64,000 bases of DNA, from positions 1-64,000 of the forward strand of contig CAYXBQ010000002.1 in NCBI GenBank assembly GCA_964463375.1, in the 5' to 3' direction. The notes beneath the pieces are model-generated. The model was not told the DNA's origin and did no database searches. It was given only the letters and a program-made list of their open reading frames with translations. A program made the position numbers and the translations under genes. The stretch is from UMGS1696 sp964463375 (lineage in GTDB: Bacteria > Bacillota > Clostridia > Oscillospirales > CAG-272). Of the stretch, positions 51,515-60,138 are shown piece by piece (positions within the stretch are counted from its first letter, which is position 1; each line of letters opens with the position of its first letter).

Positions 51515-52906
51515 ATGAGTGGACTGCTGCATCGAATAAAACATATAACCGGTGGACGACAAAAGGACGTGGACATGACCGAGGGCTCCATCGCCGGACA
51601 TCTGATCCGCTTTGCCTTCCCGCTGCTGCTGGGCAATATCTTTCAACAGCTGTACAATACCGTAGACAGCTGGGTGGTAGGGAACTACGTTTCCAAGAAT
51701 GCCTTTGCAGCCGTTGGTACTGTGGGACCGGTCATCAATATGCTCATCGGCTTTTTCATGGGTCTGTCCAGCGGCGCCGGTGTGGTGATCTCCCAATATT
51801 ACGGTGCCAAGAAGCACGACAAGGTCAGCGAAACGGTGCATACCTCCATCGTCATGACCGTAGTGCTGGGGGTGATCTTCACCTTTGTGGGCATCTGGAT
51901 GACACCGTATATGCTGCGGTTCATGAAGACCCCGGCAGGCGTGCTCCCGGAATCCACGGCGTACCTGACCATCTATTTCTCCGGCGTGCTGGGACTGATG
52001 CTGTACAACATCGGCTCCGGGATCCTGCGTGCCATCGGAGACTCTCAGCGACCCTTTTATTTCTTAGTGGTATCCGCACTGCTGAATACCGTACTGGACC
52101 TGGTGTTTGTGCTGGCCTTTGATATGGGTGTAGAAGGCGTTGCCTGGGCCACCATCATTGCGCAGGGCGTGTCGGCACTGCTGACCATGATCGTCCTGTT
52201 CCGCACAGATACCTGCGTCAAGCTGTCCTTCCGGAAGCTGAAAATGCACTGGGATGCGCTTGCAAAGATCATCCGTGTGGGCATTCCCGCCGCCATCCAG
52301 ATGATGATCACCTCCTTCTCCAACATTTTCGTCCAGTCCTACATCAATTTCTTTGGCGCAAGCTGCATGGCTGGCTGGACTGCCTACTCCAAAATCGACC
52401 AGCTGATCTTCCTGCCTATGCAGTCTCTGGCACTGGCGTCCACCACCTTCGTGGGACAGAACTTAGGCATCGGACACGTGGAGCGCGCGAAAAAAGGCGT
52501 ATCCTCGGCACTGTATATGTCCGTTGCCGCCACACTGATCGTCATGATCCCCGTGATCATCACAGCCCCGCATCTGGTGGCCTTCTTCAATGACGACCCG
52601 GAGGTCGGCCAGTTCGGCACCCTGTTCCTACGGCATATCACTCCGTTCTACGTGCTGTGCTGTGTGAACCAGGTGTATTCCGGTGCGCTCCGTGGGGCGG
52701 GCAACTCCAAAATCCCCATGATCATCATGTTAGCCTCCTTCGTGTGCTTCCGGCAGATCTACCTGTTCGTGATGGCAAACTTTGTCTCCAACACCATCCT
52801 GCCCATCGCCATGGGATACCCGGCCGGCTGGCTGGTCTGCTCCGCACTGACACTACTGTACTACCACAAGGTACCGCTGGACAAGGTGAAGCTGATACAA
52901 AAATAA
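51515..52906 (+). CDS. MATE-family efflux transporter
   Basis: Integral membrane antiporter of 463 residues with about twelve TM helices in two halves. FPLLLGNIFQQLYNTVDSWVVG (spans about 35-56) is the hallmark opening, repeated in half two as FSNIFVQSYINFFGASCMAGW. These proteins export cationic drugs or metabolites using Na+ or H+. A short Lys-rich cytoplasmic head (HRIKHITGGRQKDVDMTEG) precedes helix 1. It is monocistronic, with its own promoter, and a hairpin follows it. Confidence 0.93.
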   Translation: MSGLLHRIKHITGGRQKDVDMTEGSIAGHLIRFAFPLLLGNIFQQLYNTVDSWVVGNYVSKNAFAAVGTVGPVINMLIGFFMGLSSGAGVVISQYYGAKKHDKVSETVHTSIVMTVVLGVIFTFVGIWMTPYMLRFMKTPAGVLPESTAYLTIYFSGVLGLMLYNIGSGILRAIGDSQRPFYFLVVSALLNTVLDLVFVLAFDMGVEGVAWATIIAQGVSALLTMIVLFRTDTCVKLSFRKLKMHWDALAKIIRVGIPAAIQMMITSFSNIFVQSYINFFGASCMAGWTAYSKIDQLIFLPMQSLALASTTFVGQNLGIGHVERAKKGVSSALYMSVAATLIVMIPVIITAPHLVAFFNDDPEVGQFGTLFLRHITPFYVLCCVNQVYSGALRGAGNSKIPMIIMLASFVCFRQIYLFVMANFVSNTILPIAMGYPAGWLVCSALTLLYYHKVPLDKVKLIQK

Positions 52907-52915
52907 AACCAAACG

Positions 52916-52958
52916 AAAAATCCTCCGCATAGTCAAACTGTGCAGAGGATTTCTTATT
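52916..52958. terminator. Terminator after the MATE gene
   Basis: AAATCCTC-GCA and TGC-GAGGATTT arms with a TTCTTATT tail, located between the convergent MATE and glutaminase-like genes. Confidence 0.7.
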
Positions 52959-53011
52959 TGGTTAATGCCCGATACAAGTGGCAGACAAAGTCACTGGGTC
53001 AGCGCATATTC

Positions 53012-54982
53012 TTATTTGGTCTTCATCTTTCCGCTTGCTTCCAGCAGCTTCATGAAGTGACCGCCCACAACGGAACGGTGCTGGAAGCCACGCTGGAGGG
53101 ACGTGGTGGTGAAATACCAGTCGGTGGCAGGAACACGGCTCTCGGAGTGGTGATAGCTCTTCCACAAAGGTGTTACGAAGTCGATAAAGTCGTCCTTTTC
53201 CTGGGCAAGGGTGGCAGTCCAGATCAGCCAGTCGCTCTTGGTGTAGTCGGAGCGGTTGTCCAGAGGCATACCATAGGGATTCACGTGCTTGCGGTAGGAA
53301 GCGAACTCAGACTGCATCACCATGGGATCGAACAGACCGGTGCCCCACAGCTTGTCCCAAACGGCATTGTACTTCATAGACCAGGTGCCGGGACGGTCGT
53401 AGGCCAGACGGAAGCTGCCATCGCCATTGGAGGCTCTTGCCACAAAGGAATCAGCCATCTTCTTGGCTTCGGTCATGAGCCCATCGGCATCCTCGGTTCT
53501 GCCCATCATCCGGTAGATCAGAGAGAGCCCAGCGATACCCATGATGGCCTTCAGAGACAGGTTGCAGTTGTGTGCTAAGTGACCGGCAAAGTCGTCGGTG
53601 CAGAGCTGGTTTTCCGGGTCGTAGCCGTTGGCGATCAGGTACTTCACCCATGCTTCCAGCAGATCCATATTTTCTTCGGCAAAGGCGGTCTCGTGGTCAG
53701 CCAGCGAAACAGCCGCAGCCATCACCAGCAGGTTGCCGCATTCTTCCACGGGCATCTGGGATTCCAGTCTGTCGCCGTAGAACTGGCCGTTCAGCAGCGG
53801 ATACCGACCGGCATCGTGGGGTGCAAAGTCGAACTTCCACTTGTCGGTGCGGGAGAACTTGTACACAGGCCGCATCATGCCCCGTACCAGCTCCGGATTG
53901 TACAGCAGGAACAGAGGCGTGGACGGATAGCTTACGTCTACCGTAGCGGCACAGCCGTTGGAGAAGCATTCCTTGGACACGAACAGGATCTTGCCCTCGG
54001 TATCCAGTACCAGCTTGTGGGCAGCAATGGCCTGCCGATAGCTGATCTCGCAGATCTCGGCATACTTTTCGCCGCCGGCCCGTACTGCATCGTGGAACAG
54101 CTTTTCCCCGAAGGCACGGCAACGGTCAGCCAGAGACGCATAGTCGGTGTAGGCAGCATCGATGGCTTCGGTGATGGTCATGCCATCCTTGTTCCAGTAG
54201 GAATTGAGCTGCTCGCCAAAGTATTCGATAGACTTGATGTCGTCATAAGCGAAGGTCACCAGAGTCTTGTTGTCGTGGCAGGTGTGCATGGGCATGGTCA
54301 TAGACACAAAGGTGGTCTCTTCCTTGTAGTCTTCCGGGGCCTCGGACCACTTGTTCCAGCCGATCTTATGAGGGCAGTAGGGCACGTTGATGGTCTCTAC
54401 CGCAGCGGTGCCATGGCAGGCCGTCAGGTAGAAGTAACCCCAGTCGATACGCACGTCGTCCCCGGAGCAGTTCAGCACGTTCTGTACGCTGTTGCCCATC
54501 TTTACGGTAGGCTTGCCGTTTACGTCGAGGATCTCGGTGACCACGGGAGACTGGCAACGGGTGTTCAGGCAGATCTCTTCGCTGACAGCCAGCTTGACGG
54601 TCACATCGTGGCAGCAGCCGTCAGCAGGGGCAGCTTCGATCAGCAGGTAGCTGACAGGACGGGTCATGACAGCCAGATCGTCCATGAGCAGGGGCGTGGT
54701 GAAGGTCAACTTCAGCTGTACACCGGCACCTACGAAGGTGTAATAGGTGGAGAGGGCATCGTAATCGAAAGCGACCTGCTCCAGCACAGGGGTGTCATCG
54801 TTGGCGTGGAGCTTGCCCATGAACCGATAGGCCTGTCCGTCAATGGTGGCGGTACCTACGATGGTGTTGGGCTTGCCGGTCCAATGGCAGGTCACTTTGT
54901 CGGTGAGCTTGTCTGCCGGAGACCAGATGGAGAAATACGGATCCACTGTGATCAGCGGTGTAGAAGGGGGTCTGAGACGCAT
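53012..54982 (-). CDS. Glutaminase-A-like protein (DUF5127/DUF4965 type)
   Basis: Predicted 656-residue protein without signal peptide. RPPSTPLITVDPYFSIWS opens the N-terminal beta domain (to about 270), as in GtaA-type proteins. The second half is an (alpha/alpha)6-like barrel with QAIAAHKLVLD, ECFSNGCAATVDVSYPSTP (near 360) and FAGHLAHNCNLSLKAIMG (near 480). These families are annotated as glutaminase A but are distantly related to glycoside hydrolases, so the substrate is uncertain. ATG 54982 follows GGAGGT, with a promoter at 55019. It is cytoplasmic here, whereas fungal GtaA is secreted. Confidence 0.75.
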   Translation of the reverse strand: MRLRPPSTPLITVDPYFSIWSPADKLTDKVTCHWTGKPNTIVGTATIDGQAYRFMGKLHANDDTPVLEQVAFDYDALSTYYTFVGAGVQLKLTFTTPLLMDDLAVMTRPVSYLLIEAAPADGCCHDVTVKLAVSEEICLNTRCQSPVVTEILDVNGKPTVKMGNSVQNVLNCSGDDVRIDWGYFYLTACHGTAAVETINVPYCPHKIGWNKWSEAPEDYKEETTFVSMTMPMHTCHDNKTLVTFAYDDIKSIEYFGEQLNSYWNKDGMTITEAIDAAYTDYASLADRCRAFGEKLFHDAVRAGGEKYAEICEISYRQAIAAHKLVLDTEGKILFVSKECFSNGCAATVDVSYPSTPLFLLYNPELVRGMMRPVYKFSRTDKWKFDFAPHDAGRYPLLNGQFYGDRLESQMPVEECGNLLVMAAAVSLADHETAFAEENMDLLEAWVKYLIANGYDPENQLCTDDFAGHLAHNCNLSLKAIMGIAGLSLIYRMMGRTEDADGLMTEAKKMADSFVARASNGDGSFRLAYDRPGTWSMKYNAVWDKLWGTGLFDPMVMQSEFASYRKHVNPYGMPLDNRSDYTKSDWLIWTATLAQEKDDFIDFVTPLWKSYHHSESRVPATDWYFTTTSLQRGFQHRSVVGGHFMKLLEASGKMKTK

Positions 54983-55018
54983 GAGGAATACCTCCGAATT
55001 TGTATTTTGTACAGGCAC

Positions 55019-55047
55019 ATTATAACATGGATGGCGAGGGAAGTCAA
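55019..55047 (-). promoter_or_regulatory. Promoter of the glutaminase-like gene
   Basis: On the minus strand TTGACT (55047-55042), a 17-base spacer and TATAAT (55024-55019). Confidence 0.8.
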
Positions 55048-55122
55048 GGGGAAAACAAAAAAGGATCGTGCCAAAGGGAAGAAAGTTGCCGCCTTTTCGT
55101 CCCCTTGACACGTACATGCACC

Positions 55123-55656
55123 CTAACCCAGAAGCCGTTCGATCTCCCGTGGAATGGCCGAAAAATCTGCCACCAGCGAATGGGGCTTTTTCACCGGATC
55201 GTCCATGGCCAGCGGCACGAAGTACACATGCTTTCGCTCCCGCATGACAGCGATATTCCCCAGATTGGCAGACAGCGCATCGTTGGTGGCCAGCGCCAAA
55301 AGCAGTGGTCGATCCGCACGCAGGTGTGCCTTTGCCGCCATGGTCACCGCCGTATCCGTGATCCCGTGTGCCAGCTTTGCCAGCGTATTGCCCGTGCAGG
55401 GTGCGATCACCAATAGATCCAGCGGCTCCGCAGGTCCCAGTGGCTCTGCATCGGCAATGGTGCATATGGGCGCACGACCACATAGCACGGTCAGCCTCTG
55501 TCGCAGATCCGCTGCCTTACCAAACCGGGTGTCGGTGTACGCTGCGTGTTCACTGAGAATAGGCACCACCGTATAGGTCTTCACCAAGGTCTCCAATACC
55601 GCCATACTTTGCGCATGGGTGCAAAAGGACCCGCATAGGGCATACCCGATCTTCAT
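55123..55656 (-). CDS. spoVFB: Dipicolinate synthase subunit B
   Basis: Flavoprotein-like subunit of 177 residues needed for dipicolinic acid synthesis in the mother cell during sporulation. The HFCD-type fold starts with KIGYALCGSFCTHAQ (near 2-16). Further blocks are VVPILSE (near 31), VIAPCTGNTLAKLA (near 85) and ALATNDALSANLGNI (near 118). The length is normal. It overlaps subunit A by 4 bases (ATGA). Dipicolinate chelates calcium in the spore core and gives heat resistance. Confidence 0.92.
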   Translation of the reverse strand: MKIGYALCGSFCTHAQSMAVLETLVKTYTVVPILSEHAAYTDTRFGKAADLRQRLTVLCGRAPICTIADAEPLGPAEPLDLLVIAPCTGNTLAKLAHGITDTAVTMAAKAHLRADRPLLLALATNDALSANLGNIAVMRERKHVYFVPLAMDDPVKKPHSLVADFSAIPREIERLLG

Positions 55657-56558
55657 AGCCGTTCCCTCCGTCCCTGTAGGGGTGTGTCTGCCCGCTGCCA
55701 ACGCCCAATGGCCTCTAAGATCCCATCGCATAGAATGCGGCCGGCGGTGTGGGGTGCGATCTTCCCCGGCAGTCCCGGCGCAGGGATCAAACGGATATGT
55801 TCCGGGATCGCCTCGGCAGGCGGCAGTCCGTGGGCTAACTCCACAAAAACACATCCTTCGGCAAGAGAGGTCAGTGCATCTTTCGTAAACACCGGTGTGG
55901 GAATGGTGTTGAATAGAATCTGACAGGGCGGTGGGGCGGTGAGAAAAGCCGCCAGCAGCATCGTCTCACAACCGTCGCAGGCCGCTTCTGCCAAAGCCTC
56001 CGGTCGCCGTGCCGTGACGATCACACGGGCCCCAAGCAGATGCAGTCGGGTAGCCAAAGCCCTTGCGCAGTGGCCGTAGCCCGTGACCACCGCTGTGGTT
56101 TCCGGTAGGATCACCGGTAGCTCTCGGATGGCGATGGCAATGGCACCTTCGGCAGTTGGAACAGCGTTTAGTGTCTGCACCACGGCGTTTTCGTAATAAT
56201 CCAAAAAGTGGACGGCATTCTCCTGTGCCAGCTGCACGACCACCGGTGGGATCAGTCCTCCCAGCAGCAGACTGCCCGGTCGCAAAAATTGGCACAGTGC
56301 CTCCAATGGTACCGTTTGGTTGGCGTGGGGATCGGCAGAAAGGTGCTCACCATCCCGTGTCACCGGAATGGGCAGGATCCCCACCTGGGCACCGGACATA
56401 GCTTCTTGCCAGGTTTTGGCAGCGACAGCATAGGGCGGCAGTACCACATGTGTCGTGCCCCACACAGCCAATGCCGTGTCCGGGTATGCCTGATGTAGCC
56501 CGGAAAGCACCGTCTCCACCCGTTTGTCTCCCCCCAGCACCGCGATCTTGTGCAGCAT
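55653..56558 (-). CDS. spoVFA: Dipicolinate synthase subunit A
   Basis: NAD(P)-dependent dehydrogenase subunit of 301 residues that acts on dihydroxytetrahydrodipicolinate from the lysine pathway. KIAVLGGDKRVETVL at the start, the DYYENAVVQTLNAVPTAEGA block (near 120-139) and the Rossmann segment VVTGYGHCARALATRL (near 151-166) are typical. ATG 56558 has AGGAGG upstream. It is not linked to asd or dapA as in Bacillus. A CATA-N3-TA box at 56597-56605 suggests mother-cell sigma factor control. Confidence 0.92.
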   Translation of the reverse strand: MLHKIAVLGGDKRVETVLSGLHQAYPDTALAVWGTTHVVLPPYAVAAKTWQEAMSGAQVGILPIPVTRDGEHLSADPHANQTVPLEALCQFLRPGSLLLGGLIPPVVVQLAQENAVHFLDYYENAVVQTLNAVPTAEGAIAIAIRELPVILPETTAVVTGYGHCARALATRLHLLGARVIVTARRPEALAEAACDGCETMLLAAFLTAPPPCQILFNTIPTPVFTKDALTSLAEGCVFVELAHGLPPAEAIPEHIRLIPAPGLPGKIAPHTAGRILCDGILEAIGRWQRADTPLQGRRERL

Positions 56559-56596
56559 ATGTTTCCTCCTCGATACAAAAAGTGGGATCGTACCGA

Positions 56597-56605
56597 TAGT
56601 ATATG
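56597..56605 (-). promoter_or_regulatory. Possible sporulation sigma (E/K) -10 box for spoVFA
   Basis: On the minus strand CATATACTA fits the CATA-N3-TA -10 box of mother-cell sigma factors, about 39 bases before the start. No clean AC-type -35 is seen at the expected spacing. Confidence 0.45.
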
Positions 56606-56624
56606 CACAGAGCAGGGCAGTGCG

Positions 56625-56662
56625 TGAAAAAAGAACACCATACAGCTCTGTACAGTGTTCTT
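56625..56662 (-). terminator. Terminator of the fucosidase-GNAT operon
   Basis: On the minus strand AAGAACAC (56662-56655) pairs with GTGTTCTT (56638-56631), with an inner TGTACAG-type pairing, then TTTTTTC. Confidence 0.75.
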
Positions 56663-56668
56663 GTGCTT

Positions 56669-57250
56669 TTAGCAGTCTTCCCCGGCGATCAGGTATTCCC
56701 GATTGTCCCAGCCCATTTCGTTCAGGATCACGTCCCACCGATCTGTCAGCGGCACCGCATCCTCGGAGGTGTCTTCGAAAATGACCGGCTGGAACCCGGC
56801 AGTCAGATAGGTCTTGATGGCCGGTCTGCGCCAGTCGTCGGTGGTCAGCCAAACACGAGGCACACCCGCCTTTGCCAGCCGCTGTAGTCCGTGGGCCAGC
56901 ATGGCATGACCGATCCCTTTCCCCCGCACCTCCGGCAGAGATCCCACCATGTGGATCCATCCGTCGCCGGTGTCCCGAATATGGGCAGTCAGCGTAGCTA
57001 CCGGCCGCCCCGTAGCCTTTTCGCACACCAGAAACACATCCGTCTCCGGCACCAAAAGGGGCATATTCGTGATACAATTGGTGTAGGCATCCCGGTTGGC
57101 ATCCTCGCCCAGAAGCTGATTTTTGCAAATCTCCACCCACGTGTCGATCTCACCGGGGGTGCTTTCGTTTATGTTCCGGATAAAATAGTCTGCGTGCAGC
57201 GGGTAGGGCTTCACGTCTCCCATCCGCTTCATCATTTTCAGCTGCTGCAT
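56669..57250 (-). CDS. GNAT-family N-acetyltransferase
   Basis: Predicted acetyltransferase of 193 residues. The acetyl-CoA loop is SLPEVRGKGIGHAML (near 114-128, R-G-K-G-I-G), followed by WLTTDDWRRPAIKTYLTAGFQPV (near 138). The N-terminal 60 residues may bind the substrate. ATG 57250 follows AGGAGG. It lies 47 bases behind the fucosidase gene on the same strand and is probably cotranscribed, suggesting an amino-sugar or small-molecule acceptor, which is a guess. Confidence 0.82.
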   Translation of the reverse strand: MQQLKMMKRMGDVKPYPLHADYFIRNINESTPGEIDTWVEICKNQLLGEDANRDAYTNCITNMPLLVPETDVFLVCEKATGRPVATLTAHIRDTGDGWIHMVGSLPEVRGKGIGHAMLAHGLQRLAKAGVPRVWLTTDDWRRPAIKTYLTAGFQPVIFEDTSEDAVPLTDRWDVILNEMGWDNREYLIAGEDC

Positions 57251-57297
57251 AGACGTTCCTCCTTTGTTTTTGATACCGTGCCTTATTTGTCCGACGC

Positions 57298-58323
57298 TTA
57301 TTTCCCGTAGATCTCCGCAGCCTTCAGCAGGATCTCTTCGCTGAAGGAGGGGATCCGGCCCAGTCCGTCGGGACCTACGTTGAGTAGGTAGTTGATGCCC
57401 ATGTCGTTCAGGTGCTTGCGGTTGGCGGCGATCTCCTCCGGCTTGCGCCAGTTCTGGTCGTAGTATTTGTATCCCCAGGAGCTGTTCAGCGTCCCGGCAG
57501 ATTCGTACAGGCCGTAGGGAGAATATTTAAATCCACCCAGACTGTTCATGTCCCCTTCGTCTGCTTCCGGCATTTTCTCCGGCAGGGCAGCGGGGATCTC
57601 GTTGTCGTTCAGGGAAACATAGTCGTAGGCACCGTTGCCGATCCGAGAGTTGATCAGGCAGTTCGGCTGGTATTCTTTGATCATGCTGTGCAGCTCCAGG
57701 CTTTGCTCCTTGGTGATGACACCGGGTGTATCGAACCAGATCAGGCACAGATCCCCATATTTGGTCAAGATCTCCTTCACCTGAGGCTTGATCTTTTCTT
57801 CAAAGCAAATGGAGAAATCCTTGCCTTCCTTGCCGGGGAAGTCCCAGCAGTTATACCAGCCCACACCGGCACAATCCGTGGTGTGATTGTAGCCGCCGCC
57901 GTGGGGGTGATGCCAGTCCAGCTCCTGAGAATAGTACAGACCAAACTTGATGCCGTACTTGTAGCAAGCCTCTGCCAGTTCGGCGATGATGTCCCGGCCA
58001 AAGGGCGTTGCCTGCTTCATATTGAAAGCATCCACCGCAGAGTCGAACAGGGCAAAGCCTTCGTGGTGCTTGGACGTGATGACGAAATACTCCATTCCAG
58101 CCCGCTTGGCCAGCGAGATCCATTCGTCTGCATGAAAATAAATTGGATTAAAAACATGTGCCAGCTGTTCATATTCCGCATTGGGAATGGCAAAGCTGGA
58201 CTGGGCCCATTCGGCATAGGACTTCACTCTCTTACCCTTGTACTCACCGGCCAGCAGGGAATACAGCCCGAAATGCACCATCATCCCATAACCGGCTTTC
58301 TTGAACCACTCGTGATTTGTCAT
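57298..58323 (-). CDS. Alpha-L-fucosidase (GH29), cytoplasmic
   Basis: Predicted retaining fucosidase of 341 residues with no signal peptide. FGLYSLLAGEYKGKRVKSYAEW-type start (FGLYSLLAGE near 18), ITSKHHEGFALFDS (near 80-93), the nucleophile Asp in LIWFDTPG (near 197) and LLNVGPDGLGRIP (near 316) are GH29 hallmarks. It lacks the C-terminal beta domain of longer members. It would trim fucose from imported host or plant glycans. It has its own promoter at 58359 and probably carries the GNAT gene behind it. Confidence 0.9.
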   Translation of the reverse strand: MTNHEWFKKAGYGMMVHFGLYSLLAGEYKGKRVKSYAEWAQSSFAIPNAEYEQLAHVFNPIYFHADEWISLAKRAGMEYFVITSKHHEGFALFDSAVDAFNMKQATPFGRDIIAELAEACYKYGIKFGLYYSQELDWHHPHGGGYNHTTDCAGVGWYNCWDFPGKEGKDFSICFEEKIKPQVKEILTKYGDLCLIWFDTPGVITKEQSLELHSMIKEYQPNCLINSRIGNGAYDYVSLNDNEIPAALPEKMPEADEGDMNSLGGFKYSPYGLYESAGTLNSSWGYKYYDQNWRKPEEIAANRKHLNDMGINYLLNVGPDGLGRIPSFSEEILLKAAEIYGK

Positions 58324-58358
58324 ATAGATCCTCCGTGGATATTCGTTTTTTTGAGAAT

Positions 58359-58387
58359 ATTATACCATGTGTGAGGATAGAAGTCAA
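58359..58387 (-). promoter_or_regulatory. Promoter of the fucosidase gene
   Basis: On the minus strand TTGACT (58387-58382), a 17-base spacer and TATAAT (58364-58359). Confidence 0.82.
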
Positions 58388-58435
58388 GAGAAAACAAAAA
58401 AGTGGAAAAAAGTGAAAAAACTTTTGCAAAAGGGG

Positions 58436-58464
58436 TTGACAAATCCGGACGAATGGTGTATAAT
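58436..58464 (+). promoter_or_regulatory. Promoter of tRNA-Leu(CAG)
   Basis: TTGACA (58436-58441), a 17-base spacer and TATAAT (58459-58464), about 43 bases before the tRNA. Confidence 0.85.
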
Positions 58465-58506
58465 GTAGAAGCTGTCAGGGAACACCGACACAGCACAACA
58501 GAATAT

Positions 58507-58591
58507 GCGGGCATGGCGGAATTGGCAGACGCGCTAGATTCAGGTTCTAGTCGGTATTGCACCGGTGGAGGTTCAAGTCCTCTTGCCCGCA
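58507..58591 (+). tRNA. tRNA-Leu, anticodon CAG
   Basis: An 85-base class II tRNA. Acceptor GCGGGCA pairs with TGCCCGC, the anticodon stem CTAGA/TCTAG encloses TTCAGGT (anticodon CAG), then a long variable arm and T-arm GAGGTTCAAGTCCTC. CCA is not encoded. Confidence 0.94.
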
Positions 58592-58597
58592 TGGTGA

Positions 58598-58627
58598 GAC
58601 GATCCAGTAAAATGGGTCGTTTTTTTT
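58598..58627 (+). terminator. Terminator after tRNA-Leu
   Basis: GACGATCC and GGGTCGT arms (one wobble pair) around AGTAAAAT, followed by eight T residues. Confidence 0.75.
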
Positions 58628-58689
58628 GCGTTCTTGGGTACACCAAAAAAGCGCAGCATCCGAAGATACCACGCTCTGTTTTGGGTAGC

Positions 58690-59580
58690 TTACGCCTGTT
58701 CCAGCACGATCGCAGATTCCACTAAGCTTCGCAGGATCGCAGGTGCAGCGATACACCCGGCCAGCGGCATCTGTGCGCCATACTGCCAAAATGCACCCGG
58801 CAGCGTGTCAGGATCTGCCTCGACCGGTTCGCCTTCCAGCAACCAGCGACCTGTCATATCTCCCAGTATAAACGGTAGGAAACGGAAAGCCGTATCGGTG
58901 CGCTTTCTGCGGGTCAGCGTGCGGGACAGACCATCGTATGCCTTGACAGCCGCATCCGGATCCATGCCGACAGCCGGCACCGCACACACCGCATACCCGG
59001 TGTCCAGCAATCTTGTGACCTCGGCAGACAGATCGGTGTCCCCGGCGAAGGTCGTCAGTACCACACTATTCTCCGGCAGAGCCGCACCGGCAAAGGCTGT
59101 GATGTCCCCCACCACGACCTGATACCCATCGGCGCCGTGACACAGCTCCATCGGCGCACGTAAGGTGATCTTTCCCGCCGGTACATATTCTCGTGCCAGC
59201 GACAGATACGCATCCACATCCTCTCCAGCCGAAACGGAGAGCAGCAAAGACGCATCCGCAGGCAGTGTACGCAGGAGCTCCCCATATCGCTCGCCCAGCA
59301 CAGCCGGTGTCAGCACAGCACCTGTGACCGTATCGGCCGCCGCACAAGGGGACATTTCTGCCCCTATGATCTCCCGCACGATGGCATAGGAACGCTTTAG
59401 ATCCCCGGAATCGTATTTGGCAAAGAAATACCGGGTACCCATGGGCAGCTCCTCCGGCAGATCGGTGCTGTCGAGAAACTGACCAAGCATATCATAAGTC
59501 AAACTATCCAATAGATGTGTTTTTCCGGAACGTGTATGCACCGCCGCCCGGACACCATTTTTTTTGCAAGTGTAAAGCAT
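58690..59580 (-). CDS. Unrecognised protein near yajC
   Basis: Predicted cytoplasmic protein of 296 residues, acidic, with no signal peptide or TM helix. Alternating hydrophobic strands and helices (SLLLSVSAGEDVDAYLSLA, SVVLTTFAGDTDLSAEVTRLL) suggest an alpha/beta, Rossmann-like fold, but no cofactor or catalytic motif is clear. ATG 59580 has a GAGG about 11 bases upstream. It follows the TIGR04086-yajC genes on the same strand and may be read with them. I do not recognise the family. Confidence 0.65.
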   Translation of the reverse strand: MLYTCKKNGVRAAVHTRSGKTHLLDSLTYDMLGQFLDSTDLPEELPMGTRYFFAKYDSGDLKRSYAIVREIIGAEMSPCAAADTVTGAVLTPAVLGERYGELLRTLPADASLLLSVSAGEDVDAYLSLAREYVPAGKITLRAPMELCHGADGYQVVVGDITAFAGAALPENSVVLTTFAGDTDLSAEVTRLLDTGYAVCAVPAVGMDPDAAVKAYDGLSRTLTRRKRTDTAFRFLPFILGDMTGRWLLEGEPVEADPDTLPGAFWQYGAQMPLAGCIAAPAILRSLVESAIVLEQA

Positions 59581-59618
59581 AGAGCACGACCTCGTGAGGT
59601 TTTCAGGACCTCGTTTTT

Positions 59619-60041
59619 TTATTTCCGTTTTCTTCGATGGTGTGGCTTCTTCCGCCGTTTGCCCACCACAGCCCCGCAAAGAGATAGCACCGGGATCAGG
59701 CAAAGAAGGCATACGAACGCCGGCATTTCCATTTCCGTCTCCGGCAGTGGCAGCAGGGAAAGCAGCCGTACCAGACCGAGAGACAGCGTGCCGGAAAGTA
59801 GCCCGGAGAGCAGCCCATCCTCTGTGAACCGCACCGCAGCGATCCCTCCTACCAGGGACGAGAGACACAGTGCCGTGTAGGCCAGCGGCTTTTGCACCGA
59901 TGCCGGATCCTCCAGACACCAGGCAATGGCTGTGGCACCCAGCAAAAGCAGCATCCCGGCAAGCCAGAATACCACCTGTGCCTTCGCCAGTCCCACGATC
60001 CAGCGCAGGGAAGTGCTGCTTTGGTTTCGATATTTCTCCAT
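59619..60041 (-). CDS. TIGR04086-type membrane protein
   Basis: Predicted membrane protein of 140 residues with four TM helices (about 17-42, 52-72, 78-98 and 104-128) and a very basic tail (GKRRKKPHHRRKRK). Length, topology and position beside yajC match the TIGR04086/YrzE family of Firmicutes, whose function is unknown. ATG 60041 (MEKYRNQ) has GGAGG 8 bases upstream. That ribosome site lies within one arm of a perfect 9-base inverted repeat (60050-60091), so translation may be controlled by RNA folding. Confidence 0.75.
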   Translation of the reverse strand: MEKYRNQSSTSLRWIVGLAKAQVVFWLAGMLLLLGATAIAWCLEDPASVQKPLAYTALCLSSLVGGIAAVRFTEDGLLSGLLSGTLSLGLVRLLSLLPLPETEMEMPAFVCLLCLIPVLSLCGAVVGKRRKKPHHRRKRK

Positions 60042-60049
60042 ATACAAAA

Positions 60050-60091
60050 CCTCCGAATGTGTATGGTGTTCCAGACAACTATATTCGGAGG
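60050..60091 (-). promoter_or_regulatory. Hairpin covering the ribosome site of the TIGR04086 gene
   Basis: On the minus strand CCTCCGAAT (60091-60083) pairs perfectly with ATTCGGAGG (60058-60050), which contains the Shine-Dalgarno sequence; the loop is 24 bases. When folded, the RNA would hide the ribosome site. It is not followed by a T-run, so it is not a terminator. Confidence 0.6.
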
Positions 60092-60138
60092 CGGTACGGA
60101 ATATTCCTTTCCTGTGGGGTGCTGCGACTTAGGCAGTC

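Noticed and set aside
53579..55108. 509-codon open frame on the plus strand opposite the glutaminase-like gene
   Set aside because: The minus-strand protein has clear family blocks, a ribosome site and a promoter. The plus-strand frame is a by-product of its codon bias.
59592..59620. Terminator-like hairpin GAGGT/ACCTC with seven T residues reading on the plus strand
   Set aside because: There is no plus-strand gene upstream that it could end; the T-run is the complement of Lys/Arg codons at the end of the minus-strand membrane protein gene.
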